Positions 48,089-59,891 of a DNA stretch of 64,000 bases are shown piece after piece. The DNA comes from Drosophila persimilis. Lineage: Eukaryota; Arthropoda; Insecta; Diptera; Drosophilidae. The notes under the pieces were generated by a model, which searched no databases, was not told where the DNA came from, and was given only the letters and a program-made list of their open reading frames with translations. Position numbers and translations under genes: made by a program. Position 1 is the first letter of the stretch. Each line of letters begins with the position of its first letter. The stretch spans positions 7,502,001-7,566,000 of the forward strand of contig NW_020825294.1 of assembly GCF_003286085.1 (NCBI RefSeq). The letters are read 5' to 3'.

Positions 48089-51000
48089 ATGTCATTATCC
48101 AATTTAAAATCAAGCGCCATGTATGATGAGCCCATTAATCTGTGGAAAACCAAGCAGCGCGTTCACTACCACGATGATGTTGTGGCCAAGAAAAAGAAGT
48201 GCGTTTCGGCGATACTATTTACTCGTAAAAACAACTGCAGTGGCACATACACTCCTACATATATGGAAAGCTCTCGTTCACTGATACCATTGTGCATTTT
48301 TGCTATCATTTTGTCAGTGTGGTGGTCGAATAATCTACTTGGGCTACAGTTTTGGGTGAGACTGTATGTCTTGGTTGATTGCAGAGATTAGATAACATTG
48401 CCGTACACATATATCTTATTGGTTTTAAGCGAAAACGAATATATTTTAAAGGGGTATCCCTCATTTAAGTGAGAATACATACTTGAAATGAAAAAGTGTT
48501 GAAAAACAACAGTTCAAATATGTCTGCAAAGTTCAAAGTGTTTGCTCCAAAACCATTATCAAATCAAATTTATGGAACTATTTCTGAAGTCAAGTCGAAA
48601 AAGGTTAATGTACAGCACTTTTTCTTTTCGTGACACAAAGTCTCGACTTAAAATCCAGACACTGATTGTGGAAAGAAAAGAAAACGTGATCGCTTCATAT
48701 TTATGTAAACACTAATGGATCGCTTATCTGGCTTTTGATTGATGAGACAACCGTCCTGGGTTCTATCAGAATAAATAGAGGCATTTTGGAGGAAACACGC
48801 GCTGCACCGATACCACCCACAGTGATAATATCACAATTTGTGGACAGAAATCGATCAAAAAGCAATCAGAGGCGGAAACCCATCAAAGTCTTGGCTTTCT
48901 TCAGGGTCGGGCCAACGACATCAAATCGTTGACCATAGTCAAATGTCCGTGGTAGAATCAGTTGATCGGGGAACATTGAACTTGTCGCAGCTTTTCGCGA
49001 GTATTTCAGATCATGTACATGTGCCACTGCAGGAGTTGTCGGTCCTGAATTGCTTCCTAACTGGTTTTTCAATCCTGCGACAGCCGCCAGATACCCACCG
49101 ATGTCTGTGAATACATATCTATAAGTGCGCCCAAGAAATCGGATTCCTTTTCACGTCTACCGCCCAATTCGTTGCCGTCTTCGGTGCCGGGCACACCGCC
49201 GCACTCTGTAGGCACCACCTCGAACCAAGTTATCCGCTACGCCCGCACCTCCTGCGACCATTGTGGTCATCACAGCATACCAGTCATGTCTCCCCATCCG
49301 ATCTCGCCGCTGGCGAAGTCCCAGACGAATCTGGACGTGGTCGAGCACTCCAGTCAACGGCATGCCCTACTGCCAATGCCCACCATTGGCTTCCACCGCG
49401 ATGACTCGGCCTGTACCCTACAAGTGTCGCGAAGACCATCGCTGCTGCTCCAGGAGATCCTCACGCAGCGACCACCTATGTTTGGGCGCAAAGATGGCAA
49501 TGGATTCCTCTCACCGCGTGCCGCCAAAGGGTACAAATTTGATCTACCTTACGATAGTTCCTTCCCTTCTGTAGCGCTCTTTCATCGTTGAAATCGCAGA
49601 TTATCAATTTATTCTGTCTTTCCAGGAATCTGCAAAGCACTGCCAGTGGAAGTACAGCGACAATTAATCTGCAGAGCGGCACTGCGAGCGCCAGGAATGG
49701 ATCTACAGCGTTCTTTGACAATGGAGCAAAAAGCTATCAGGCCAAGCAACAAAAGGAAAAGAATCGACGCACGGGAAAGTAATGATCCACTGCAATTTAT
49801 CTAAATAGAGCGAAAATTATCAAAGTTTTTCCACAGCGATGCCATAAGTTCAGCTCTGTCGGCCACTTACTGCAAACTACTGGTTCTGCTGGGAGTGTGC
49901 CTGCCCATCACGGAAGTTATTTCGGAACAGATACCCACCTATGTGTATCAGGGCTTCTACGTCTATCTCTACGTGGGCAGCATACTCTTTGTCATCTTCC
50001 TATACATCAGCGCCTTTCGAAATCGATCACTCTTCAATGCTCTCAAAGACTTTCGTAAGCCTAATCATAGTTCTATCTCAAGCCAAGGATAATTTTTCTC
50101 ATATCTTGATTATTTTCTCAGATGAGAAGAACAGCAATGTACACCTCAAACACAAAGTCACTCACTTTGGGAGCTTTTACCTGCGAGTCGGAGCCATTGC
50201 TTTCGCCATAGGCACAATGGTCTACTCAGGCCTGGAGTTCGGTCAGTTCTTCGAACTAAACGGTCATCCAGGCTGCCGTGACGTGTTTGTGGCCATCACA
50301 CCCATCTGTCGCATGGTTCTGTGCATTGCTCAGGTGCAGTTCATCTTCCTGAACACAACCTACATGGATATGGCTCGCCACAAAGTGACCTCCCGGTTCG
50401 GACTTATGCACATGGTGGCCACAAATCTCTGCGAGTGGCTGTACGTCCTGGTTGAGGAAACCAAGCACGAGATCTTTCATATTAGCCACCACGATGTGGA
50501 CCCAGACAATGACCCCATAATGCACAATGGGACCCATGGCTTACCCAATTGGTCGGCGATGAACGAATCTCTGAATCACCACAAAGCGCATTTGACTGTC
50601 AAGGATCCGCTCAACCATACTATTTTGGCCAATGTGAGCTCCATAATAGCCAACGTCACAGCGACTCCATCGTCCACACCTGCGTCCTTCACTGGCTGCT
50701 CTCGCACCACAATCATGGGGGCATTGGTGCAACAGCTGTCACCGTTTTTGTTTCCCTGCACGATCGAGTACTCATTGATCTGCGCTGTGATCCTCTACGA
50801 GATGTGGAAGACTGTCAAGTCCATACCGGACATCGACAAGACGCGCAAGAACTCAGTCAAGCCTGTGGCCCAGAAGCCGGCCCATCACTTCTCCGTCGAT
50901 TGCTCGCAGTCGCACAAGGGTCTCTTCTTCGGCATACTGATCATAGTGATGACAATTATCTCCATGATCATGTACTTTGTGCTGTACACCCAGCCTGGCT

Positions 51001-51663
51001 ATGAACTGGTTGCCACCCAGGAGGTTACTCTCTGGGAGACTTTTATGTACTTCATGTGCGCTGCGGCTGTGATTACGGGTAAGGAATTAAACATATGCGC
51101 TTTAGGAAAAAGTGATACAACTTCGTCTCTTGCATGTACCTTCAGGCATGTTCCTCATGCGCGATCTGAGATATATTAAGGATACCAGCGACGAGCACCA
51201 CTCCATGGACCTGGACAATCTGCTCCTAATCGTGGCCCAAACAGGTGTTTACCTGTACGGATTGTTCAGCATATTGGGCAGCTATTTTGCCAAATGGGAT
51301 ACGGTACCCGATCGCGTTGAGGGTATCATCGCTGAGGTGTTCGGGGTGGTCCAGACCTCCCTGCAGACGATGTTCATCCTCCATGCCAGCCATCGACGGT
51401 GCAAGGGCGCTAAGCAGGTGCGCCGAAAGCCAGGGCGGGAGATCATTACGTTTCTGCTGGTGGCCAATATTGCCATCTGGTTCGTAAATACCCTCATCAA
51501 GGGGCGTGCCGTGTTCCGAGAGTCCCATCTGGAGTTCTTTGGCGTCTGGGGCTGGACGATCATTACGCATATATCCATGCCGCTGGCTATTTTCTATCGC
51601 TTCCACTCAACGATCTGCCTCTTCGAGGTTTGGAAAATCACCTACAAAGCCAAGGCTCATTAG
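48089..51663 (+). CDS. OtopL: Otopetrin-like proton channel, six exons
   Basis: Exons 48089-48198, 49126-49530, 49626-49778, 49837-50054, 50122-51078 and 51146-51663 all join in phase across GT/AG introns to 2361 nt, or 786 residues. Otopetrins are plasma-membrane proton channels; fly members act in sour taste. About 12 hydrophobic segments can be counted from about residue 235 to the end, the family number. Family signatures include GREIITFLLVANIAIW and PLAIFYRFHSTICLFEVWK near the C-terminus. The first 230 residues are cytosolic, Ser/Pro-rich and low complexity. A loop before the sixth membrane segment carries six N-glycosylation sequons (NGT, NWS, NES, NHT, NVS, NVT). Exon 1 is the least certain: the start is the first ATG of an open frame, the 927-bp first intron has a weak acceptor, and M11 (48119) is an alternative. 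Which of the three fly paralogues (a, b, c) it represents is not decidable here. Confidence 0.92.
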
Positions 51664-51790
51664 TTTTTTATCCAACCCGTTGATCGGTTTCCATTAGCTT
51701 TCTCTTTTTAGTTAATTTAAAACTTTAGGTGTTTATTCCTTAATTTATGAGTAAGTGCGAATTTCTGGATCATTTTTCATTGTTAGCACA

Positions 51791-51796
51791 AATAAA
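51791..51796 (+). terminator. Polyadenylation signal AATAAA of the otopetrin-like gene
   Basis: A canonical AATAAA lies 128 bp after the stop codon in AT-rich 3' sequence. It is the first good match and implies a 3' UTR of about 150 nt. Confidence 0.65.
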
Positions 51797-54700
51797 GATT
51801 TAATTTATTCAGCGATATAGATGTTATTTTTTTAATTGACGCTAAAGTTTTTATTAATGGATCGTCTACGACTTCTGTATGCATTTTAAACTATTTTATT
51901 AGACACAACAAATTAATGTGCAAGTTTTCGAAATTATTTATTGCCAAGTTACGGTTTGTTTTTGCCCCATAAAATGTATCACTTCTGAAATGTTGACAAC
52001 TGTAAAAACCAAACCAAACTTGAGAAAATAGAGCTGTCTGTCCGGTTTTACGCCTTGGATCTCCGTCCAATTTTGTACACAATTTATTATTATGATGACA
52101 TAATGTCATAGAAAATAAAGGTTTTTGTTGGAGTGCTTATAAAATCAAATCCCTTTGAAGTACCAGTATCACGTGGCCACAAAGCAAATGGACTTCTATG
52201 TATTGCTTCTGATAGATAGTCGGCTTTCTTCAAGCGAACTCTTTGATAAGCCACTACCACTTTCTGTTATCAATGGCACAACAAATGAAATAAAATATTA
52301 CATATTCTGCAGACTGTTCGTCGACAAAACCTGAACCTTTGGTTCGTTTTCCCTTCGCCAGAAAGTGATGATATGAATAAAATGACGAACAAACTTATTA
52401 ACTGTGTCTAAGCATTCGGATTGAGCGGAATAGGTATAGAAACAATAAAACCAAACCTAAGCCAAAAAATGCTTCCATTCAAATTGACTTAATCAATAAA
52501 CAACACAAGTAATCGTGGGCTCCAAAAATGAAATCAGTATTCGTGTATTTGCGTTATCGTGGCTGACGTAAATCTTATGCCAGAAAACGTTGACGCAGAC
52601 AATTGACAAATCGTCGTTTCCGTTTCCTGTTGCTTATGCTCTCTCCTATAAGGATGTACAGATGGTGGAGCTGGCAGGGGGAGTCGGGAAATAACTGTCA
52701 CATGGGCATAAATTTGACATGCTCCACGAACACTCGTATTCATGAGGGTGTATGTTTAAGGACTGCGTGTGTGTTTTCAAATAGAAACATTAATGTAAAT
52801 AAAAAAGTATTGAGCCATGAAGTTGATGAATTGGCGCATATAAATTATGCCCTTTTTTGTGATGCCGGCAATTGTTATTCAGGTGGCACAGCCAACGATA
52901 ATAAACTGGCAATTTGGGGTTAACAAATCTCATGATGTATGGCCTTATCACATCCATCCGATGAACACATGTGCCGCATATGTAATCAGGTGACAGAAAA
53001 ACAATCAATTGACTTTGTCAACTTTAAGAAATTTATATCCGTGCATGAAATTGGTCTCCATAATTTAAATTAAAAATCTCCATTCCAGAGTCAATATATT
53101 TAATAAATATAAATATAATATATCAAAAATATAATCCACATTTTGTTGGTACCACCATATTACATTCGCGTCACACGCGGCGTATGCGTATTTCAGATGA
53201 AATTACCGGCCCAGTAACAGGCTCCTGATACGGGAAGTTCGTGCGTCATTGTTTTGTTTTCATGGCCATGAAATTTGGTTTCTCTCCGATTGAGTGAATT
53301 TTTAATACACCAGTATATTTTCTTCACCAAATGTAGCCTCTAAAAATGAATAATCGAAGAAAATATACATAAACAACTATGACTAAGTACCCTCAAAATC
53401 TCTTTAATAAGTTTTTACATATATTTTGCGAATTAGTTTCTTATTTAAGCACCACTCCCACTCGATTTCCCCCCAAAATAAAACGTTAACTGCAATTACC
53501 AACGAACTGCCGAATTACTTTCGAAAGGATAAGGAAAATGGCATCCTAATTAACGCATTGAAAAGCAAATCCAGAAAGATGCCAGGCATGCAGAAAAGTA
53601 ATTGTAAATATGGCTTCAGTTGAGTCTAAAAATGAATCAAAAAACTCAATTAAAATGGGTTTATTAAATATAGGAAAAAAATGGCAGTCGATATCAGTTT
53701 TTATGAAGCCATCATCAACGTGGCCACCAAGCCAGATGTCAACTGGTGCACAGAGGAGCAAAATTGGAAAAAAAAAAAGCCAGAGAAGCCCTAGAGTTGT
53801 AAATGGAAATGACGCGGAAGCGCTAAGGACAATGACGGACGTTGACGATGACAAGGAAGCGTTTGTGTTGCTGTCTGACTCGGGCGAGGTGACTACATGG
53901 AGGTGACAGCGACGGCAGCCAAGAGCTTCGAGCGGAAACGGAAATTTAAAGTCCAAGCAAATGGCCGATAAAAATGGACAAACAGCTGACGAATGCTATC
54001 CTTGATGGCAAGATGGGAAGTGAGCAAAGTGTGGACCTCTTAAAGCATGACCAAGAAACAGTAAAGCAGCTCTCACTCATAAAACTAGGACAGGTGTTGG
54101 TCCCTCAATTATTAAGGAAAAACTCATTACTTTCATCAGAATGATAGTGAAAGAGAAGGAGCCAGCAAATTTATTTGAATCTCAACCAGAAAGTATTTCG
54201 AATTGCAAATTTAGCACTTCCATTCCCACAAAACATAAAAATTGCATACAAATCTTACATTTATCATAATTATTTTATTCCATTAATTGCTTTCCCAGAT
54301 TGTTGTATACCTTTTTTGCACTTCTGTAAACAGTATTACAATGAAACAAAAATTTGCATCGAAATTTCCAACAAAATTAGGTTTTGAGAAATAAAAAATG
54401 AAAAAGATAAAGTAGTTATCTTAAACAAATTAAAGGCTTGGAAAATCGGAGAGTACGGGAAGTATACCTCCAATTCTTTAAAGCATTACCCGCTAAAAAC
54501 TTTTCCAGCTGCATCAAAAAGTAAATAGAAATAAAACAATTTACTCCCCATTAGGTGGAACACTGCCACCGAAGAGGGACGCATTTTTCCTGTCCAGAAA
54601 ACAGAAAATAAAACAAAACGTGTTCCTGGTGGAAAATCTTTGGTGGCTGTTGTCCTCCACGGTCTGCTGATTTGGCAAACAAAACACGTAATCCACGCAC

Positions 54701-54906
54701 ATGGCTGGCCAAAGACATTAGAGTGACACAATTAATCTTTTTAAAGGAAGACGTCAACAGTTGATGGCCCGTGCTGGAGCAGAGTAAAAGTACGGATGCA
54801 AATACTAGATGTATTCGGAAGAGGAAAACTTTGGACAGGATGCTATAGTTCGACAGAAAAATTTTAGAGAAAATAGAGGATTATCGGCAATCAATTTCTG
54901 AGTTCG
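51797..54906. other. Noncoding stretch between the otopetrin-like gene and the right arm
   Basis: No gene is recognised. The ATG frame at 53610-53906 (98 codons, lysine/serine-rich then acidic) has a 136-codon frame antisense to it and no family I know. It may be chance or a small lineage-specific gene. The rest is AT-rich with no repeats of note. Confidence 0.5.
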
Positions 54907-56189
54907 ACCTGCATTTACTGCATTTTTTTGTATCCATATTTTACGAATATTTTTATGGGTTCTCCCCCAAAGCCTATTCAATTGCGATACAAGAAATGCG
55001 CAAAGCTGTCCATCATTGTCACGGATTTTTATTTGTTCCGTGCGACACATGGGGAATGGACGATTGCACAGCAGGTAGACTATATCGATATGAATAATGA
55101 AAGGCACTATCTTTTATTTTCATAGTAGGAGCGCTCTAATAAAACAACAGTTTCGTAGGCCTCGAAGAAATAATAAATAACGATAAAATATACTTTGGCT
55201 ACCGGGGAAAATCCACTCTTGGCCCTGTCGTTTATAAATTTTATGTGGCATCAAAGGAAAACTAAACAATTTGCTTGGCTCCAGCGAAAACCTGTGAAAA
55301 ATCGACAGCCCCAAGCCCCACACAAATCAAGCGAAATAACTAATTTTTGTGGCAGTTGTTCGCTGAAGTTCTTTTTGTAGATAAATGTAGCGAGAACAGC
55401 GGTAAAATATTTATGCAAAAACCCAAAAACGCTTTTAGTTTTAGTCTAGCATGGGTTTTTGTATCTTTGTGACCTCATGGGGATGTGATAGCGAAACCAT
55501 GCAATTAAATGATGGACATTTGATGGAAGGGTCGCATCACGTACACAATGGATGGGCCAGATGGAAATGTGAACCTTTTGCAGGTCACTCTAAAAGATTT
55601 ATTCGGTAAATGGCCCTTTGATTTCAAAAACTGACACGAAAAGACAAATGATTTCATCGCAAACACCACAAATGTTTAAAGGATGAGTGAACAATGATCT
55701 GTAAAGTTTCAATATCTGGTTATAAATATGTATATAGTGAAGGTACGTAATATTTCCGGCTGCTTCAGCTTATGGAGCAGCCAGAGCTGCAGTATCTGAT
55801 GTTTCACGCCCTTATGATGATGATGCTTATGATGCTTATTCGAAAGCTATCAAATTGTCTATTATATTTGGCGCTCTTTCAATTCAAATACTTTTCCCAT
55901 AGCTATCAAATTTGGCGCTTCTGCAAGTAATTAACTTTCTTTTTTTCCCACAGGACTAACAAATTTTCGCCACTTTCGCCTAGTACTGCTTTTGTGGCAC
56001 ACCAACGAGGTGTGCTATCTATTCCCTTACCTCCCAGATGTGCCATTAGTGTTTTTTCCTATCATACATATGCCTGGTGTGCAGTTTGGATTCTCTGTGC
56101 CGTTGCCAGACAAAAAGTTAATAGAATTTTAAATGAGCTGGATTGTTCTTGTACGAGAAAAGTTTAAGCTTTAAATTGAACAGTGACCA
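54907..56189 (-). repeat. Inverted duplication, right arm, block D (near-identical)
   Basis: Reverse-complement partner of 35461-36708. The inner end is ACCTGCATTTACTGC at 54907-54921. Identity is very high throughout, with a perfect stretch of more than 200 bp between about 55650 and 55880. It falls sharply at about 56190, where block C begins. Confidence 0.95.
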
Positions 56190-56485
56190 ATGCAATGGAA
56201 ATATCTACACATTTATTACGATTTTTTCTATTTGCACAAAATATTCAAGTCTATTAATTGTTTTTTTTAGTATTTTCACTTAACGTTTAGTGCACTACTT
56301 TGTGTATTAAATTCATAGTTAGTAAGTATATACTATTCTGTATACATCAGAATGATGAAGAAATTTATCTGGTCGTCAACATTGATTAAATTTTAAATTA
56401 CATTAATTTTAGCTACCTGAGAAAATGGTGATATTCTGTTTAAATAACTATAATTTGTGTAGTTTTAATCATGTAATACTTATTG
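56190..56485 (-). repeat. Inverted duplication, right arm, block C (diverged)
   Basis: Partner of 35157-35460 at roughly two-thirds identity by eye, anchored by CTCAGGTAGCT, ACAGAATA and the ATTATAGTTA motif. It abuts the 3' end of the LINE at about 56486. Confidence 0.7.
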
Positions 56486-56779
56486 GACGTTGACATGCAA
56501 TGACTGCATCTATCAAGAGGCGATGCAATTACTGCACCGTCAAGTGGCCCGTGTGACACCAGCAGAAGGCTGTTACGCGCGGATCCCAGGCAAAACGCAG
56601 CCCTCCTCCCGCCCAACCGACCGAGGGGCGCTGCCGCATGACGCGCGGTGCGTAGCCGAACCAAACGCGAGCATGCAAGAAAGATAGATATTAGACTAAC
56701 ATTCGAGGAAAATTAGCACTAAACTTATTAAGAAATTAAGCATGCAATAAAATACAAAATACAAATACCACTACAATTA

Positions 56780-58742
56780 CTAATTACTAGAAAGGTGTGT
56801 AAGGATTAGTAATTTAATAAGAGGAAGAGAATTAGTGGAGGATATAATATGGTAGAGGGAATTATAATCCGAGCATAAGACCCTAAACGGTTCATGCAAG
56901 GAATAATTCGATCTACAAAGTGGGAGGAACAACGGTATAAAGTTTCTAGTCAGTCTAATAGGAATCGTGAAGTTTATGCGGCTCAACAGATCAGGGCTGT
57001 CTATGTCACCCCTGATCAAGTTGTGCATAAATATCACACCAAGCATTTTTCTACGGTTAACTAAGGATGGGAGGTTTACTAATAATAGTCTACTAGAGTA
57101 CGATGGGAGTCTTACACCCGCATCCCAGTTAAGGCCCCGCAGAGCAAAGAGTAAAAAGTTTTTCTGTACTGATTCTATACGGTCCTGGTGTACTTTGTAC
57201 TGAGGGCACCATACACAGGAGCCGTATTCTAAGATCGGACGAACAAGCGAGGTATAGAGAGTCTTTGTTATATAGGGGTCGTCAAATTCCTTTGACCACC
57301 TCTTTATAAACCCAAGCACGCCCATGGCCTTATTTACCATGGTAGAAATGTGTTCGGAGAACTTTAACTTGGGATCTAACATAACACCCAGATCATCCAC
57401 CAGGGTAATTCTCTCAAGAGAACCCCCAAATAGGGTGTAGGGAGCCAACAAAGGGTTAGAACGATGAAATGTCATAACTTTGCATTTCGAGGCATTAAGG
57501 TGTAACAAGTTTGCACAACACCATGACTGAAAGCTATTGAGATCGGATTGCAAGCGAGAATGAAATGAAATGTCCTTGTACTGGACACAGAGTTTAACAT
57601 CATCCGCATACATAAGTACTCGAGAGTATGTTATTACTGAAGGCAAGTCATTAATAAAGAGTGTGAAGAGTAAGGGGCCTAGATGGCTGCCCTGTGGTAC
57701 TCCCGAAGAAACCTTTACTGGTAAAGAGAGGGAGTTTTTGAAGAGGACTCTTTGAGACCTAGAACAAAGATAGCTAGAAATCCATCTCAGGAAGTTGGGC
57801 GGAAACCCTAAAAGGTCAAGTTTATGTGCTAAAAGGGAATGGTTTACAGAGTCGAATGCTTTACTAAAGTCGATGTAAATAACATCCGTCTGTAAGTTAC
57901 CTTGAAAGCCTTTAATAATGAGAGAGGTAAACTCTAACAAGATCGTGGTGGTTGATCGCCGCCTTATAAATCCATGCTGAGTTGGAGATATAAGTGACTT
58001 GCAGAGATGTTGCAAGTGCGGAGTTAAAACCTTCTCAAACAATTTGGGAATAGCGGATAACTTTGCTCTATAATTTTTTGCATCAGACTTGCTACCTTTT
58101 TTATGGAGAGGAATTATAAACGATTCCTTCCAGATTGGGGGGAAGCAAGAGGAATCAATGGACATGGTGAATAGTTTAAGCAATGGTCCACACAGAGCCT
58201 CGGCGCAGTACCTGAGTACACAACCTGGAACCCCGTCTGGACCCGGTGAAAACACCGGCTTAACTAGTCGAAGATCTTGAAGTAGGGAATATTCATTTAA
58301 CAAGGGACTGAAAATGCCGTTCGACCTCGGTAATCCGTATGGGTACGGTTGACCAGAGTAGCGTTCCTCAGAATAGGTGGTTTGGAAAAACTGGGCAAAA
58401 AGATCGGCAATTGCCTGATCATTATTTGCCGACGTATTACAAAATGATAGCGAGGATGGGTGTGCGGACGTTCTACGCTTACTGTTTACGAAGCAGTAAA
58501 ACTGTTTAGGATCCTGAGAAAAACGTATCCTGCAACGAGATAGGTAGTTCTTATAGCATTGAGCATTAAGAACTGAAAAGTTTGACCGAGCTATTACATA
58601 ACGAGAGTGAGAAGTAGGAGAACCCACTTCTTGAAATTTTTTATAAAGTCTTGATTTTAAGTTTTTTAGACTGGATAACTCTTTGGTAAACCAAGGGGGT
58701 TTTCCAGATCTAATCGGACAAGAAAGCGGGACACAAGAATCA
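56780..58742 (-). pseudogene. LINE ORF2, reverse transcriptase part
   Basis: About 650 open codons running from the DINE-1 junction (around PPWFTKELSSLKNLKS) to the stop at 56780. The first ATG-like start offered, a GTG at 58627, is not a real start. Reverse transcriptase motifs are present in order: a palm motif around YIDFSKAFDSVNH, SSGVPQGSHLGPLLF, and the catalytic YADD at 57599-57610. The usual C-terminal segment follows (PILEYGSCVWCPQY, then SYSSRLLLVNLPSL). The segment reading NYRAKLSAIPKLFEK appears two residues shorter than related elements, usually NYRGI-KLSAIPK, which may impair activity. No stop interrupts the frame, so the element is not old. It is inactive in place because the endonuclease half is split off. 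Confidence 0.9.
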
Positions 58743-59891
58743 AACGAGGGGGAACGTTGTGAGTTGCTGCGGACACCGCAACTCTACAGTTATACCCGAT
58801 ACTAAGTCAGTATGGCTCTCCTCCGGCAGACGCCGCTAATATTAAACGACACGACAAAGAGTGCGTGCGAGAGAGACAGAAAATCAGTCTGAGCGTGACG
58901 TCGGGCGCTGCGTAGCCACTAAAAATTGATTTCTTGCTTTTGGCTACAAAAATGATCCGATCTGATCCAGATTCGGCAACCGGATAGATATGGTCATTCT
59001 CTATGATTCTGCGTTTTTAGTTTACTCGAATTTGCAATATTGTGGATGCAACAGATTTTCGTCCTTTGTGTGGGCGGAAGGGGGTGGGGCGAAATTTTGA
59101 GATATACGTTTTATAGTGAGATCTAACAGGAGTGCGGATACCAAATTTGGTTACTCTAGCCTTAATAGTCTCTGAGATCTATGAATATCCCCAGATCTGC
59201 ATCCTTTGCGGGGGCGGAAGGGGGTGTGGCGAAATGTTGAAACAAACTCGTCTCGGTCCGATATATTAGGAGTGTGGATACCAAATTTGGTTGCTCTAGC
59301 TTTTATAGTCTCTGAGATCTAGGCGCTAATGTTTTACTCTAAGCAAAGCCGCCTATGCTACGTGTGTGTTAGAGAGAGACAGGGCGAAAAAAAATTAAAT
59401 TGTTTTCGTGATGCTGGCTATAATAATAATACGATCCAATTCAGATTCTGCAGTCTAAAGGATATGGTCATTCTCTACGATTCTGCGTTTTTGGTTTTCT
59501 TGTATCTTTAAATGTGTGGATGCCACAGATTTTCGCCCTTTGTGGGGGCGGAAGTGGGCGGGGCAAAGTTTTGAAATATTTTTGGAGCAGTGACATATCA
59601 CAGAAGTCTGGATCCAAAACATCGTTGCTCTAGCTCTTATAGTCTTTGAGCATTAGGCGCTGAAGGGGACGGACAGACGGACAGACGGACAGACGGACGG
59701 ACGGACAGACGGACAGACGGACAGACGGACGGACGGACAGACAGACATGGCTCAATCGACTCGGCTATTGATGCTGATCAAGAATATATATACTTTATGG
59801 GGTCGGAAACGATTCCTTCTGGACGTTACACACATACACTTTTACCACAAATCTAATATACCCCAATACTCATTTTGAGTATCGGGTATAA
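58743..59891 (+). mobile_element. DINE-1/Helentron-type element, copy 3, nested in the LINE
   Basis: A 1149-bp copy starting AACGAGGGGGAACG and ending CGGGTATAA. It has the same 5' hairpin, subterminal inverted repeats and 3' hairpin as copies 1 and 2, and the longest GACA/GACG microsatellite (about 59667-59746). Its middle differs from copies 1 and 2 (a GCGCTAATGTTTTACTC segment replaces theirs), so it belongs to a different subfamily or lineage. It interrupts LINE ORF2 between the endonuclease and reverse transcriptase domains. No target duplication is obvious, as expected for Helitron relatives. Confidence 0.88.

Noticed and set aside
53610..53906. 98-codon lysine/serine-rich frame with ATG
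   Set aside because: No family resemblance or splice context, and a longer frame lies antisense; kept only as a note.
54928..55125. Frame shared with the left arm near 36505-36687
   Set aside because: Initial residues match but indels shift the frames between the copies, so it is not under protein-level constraint.
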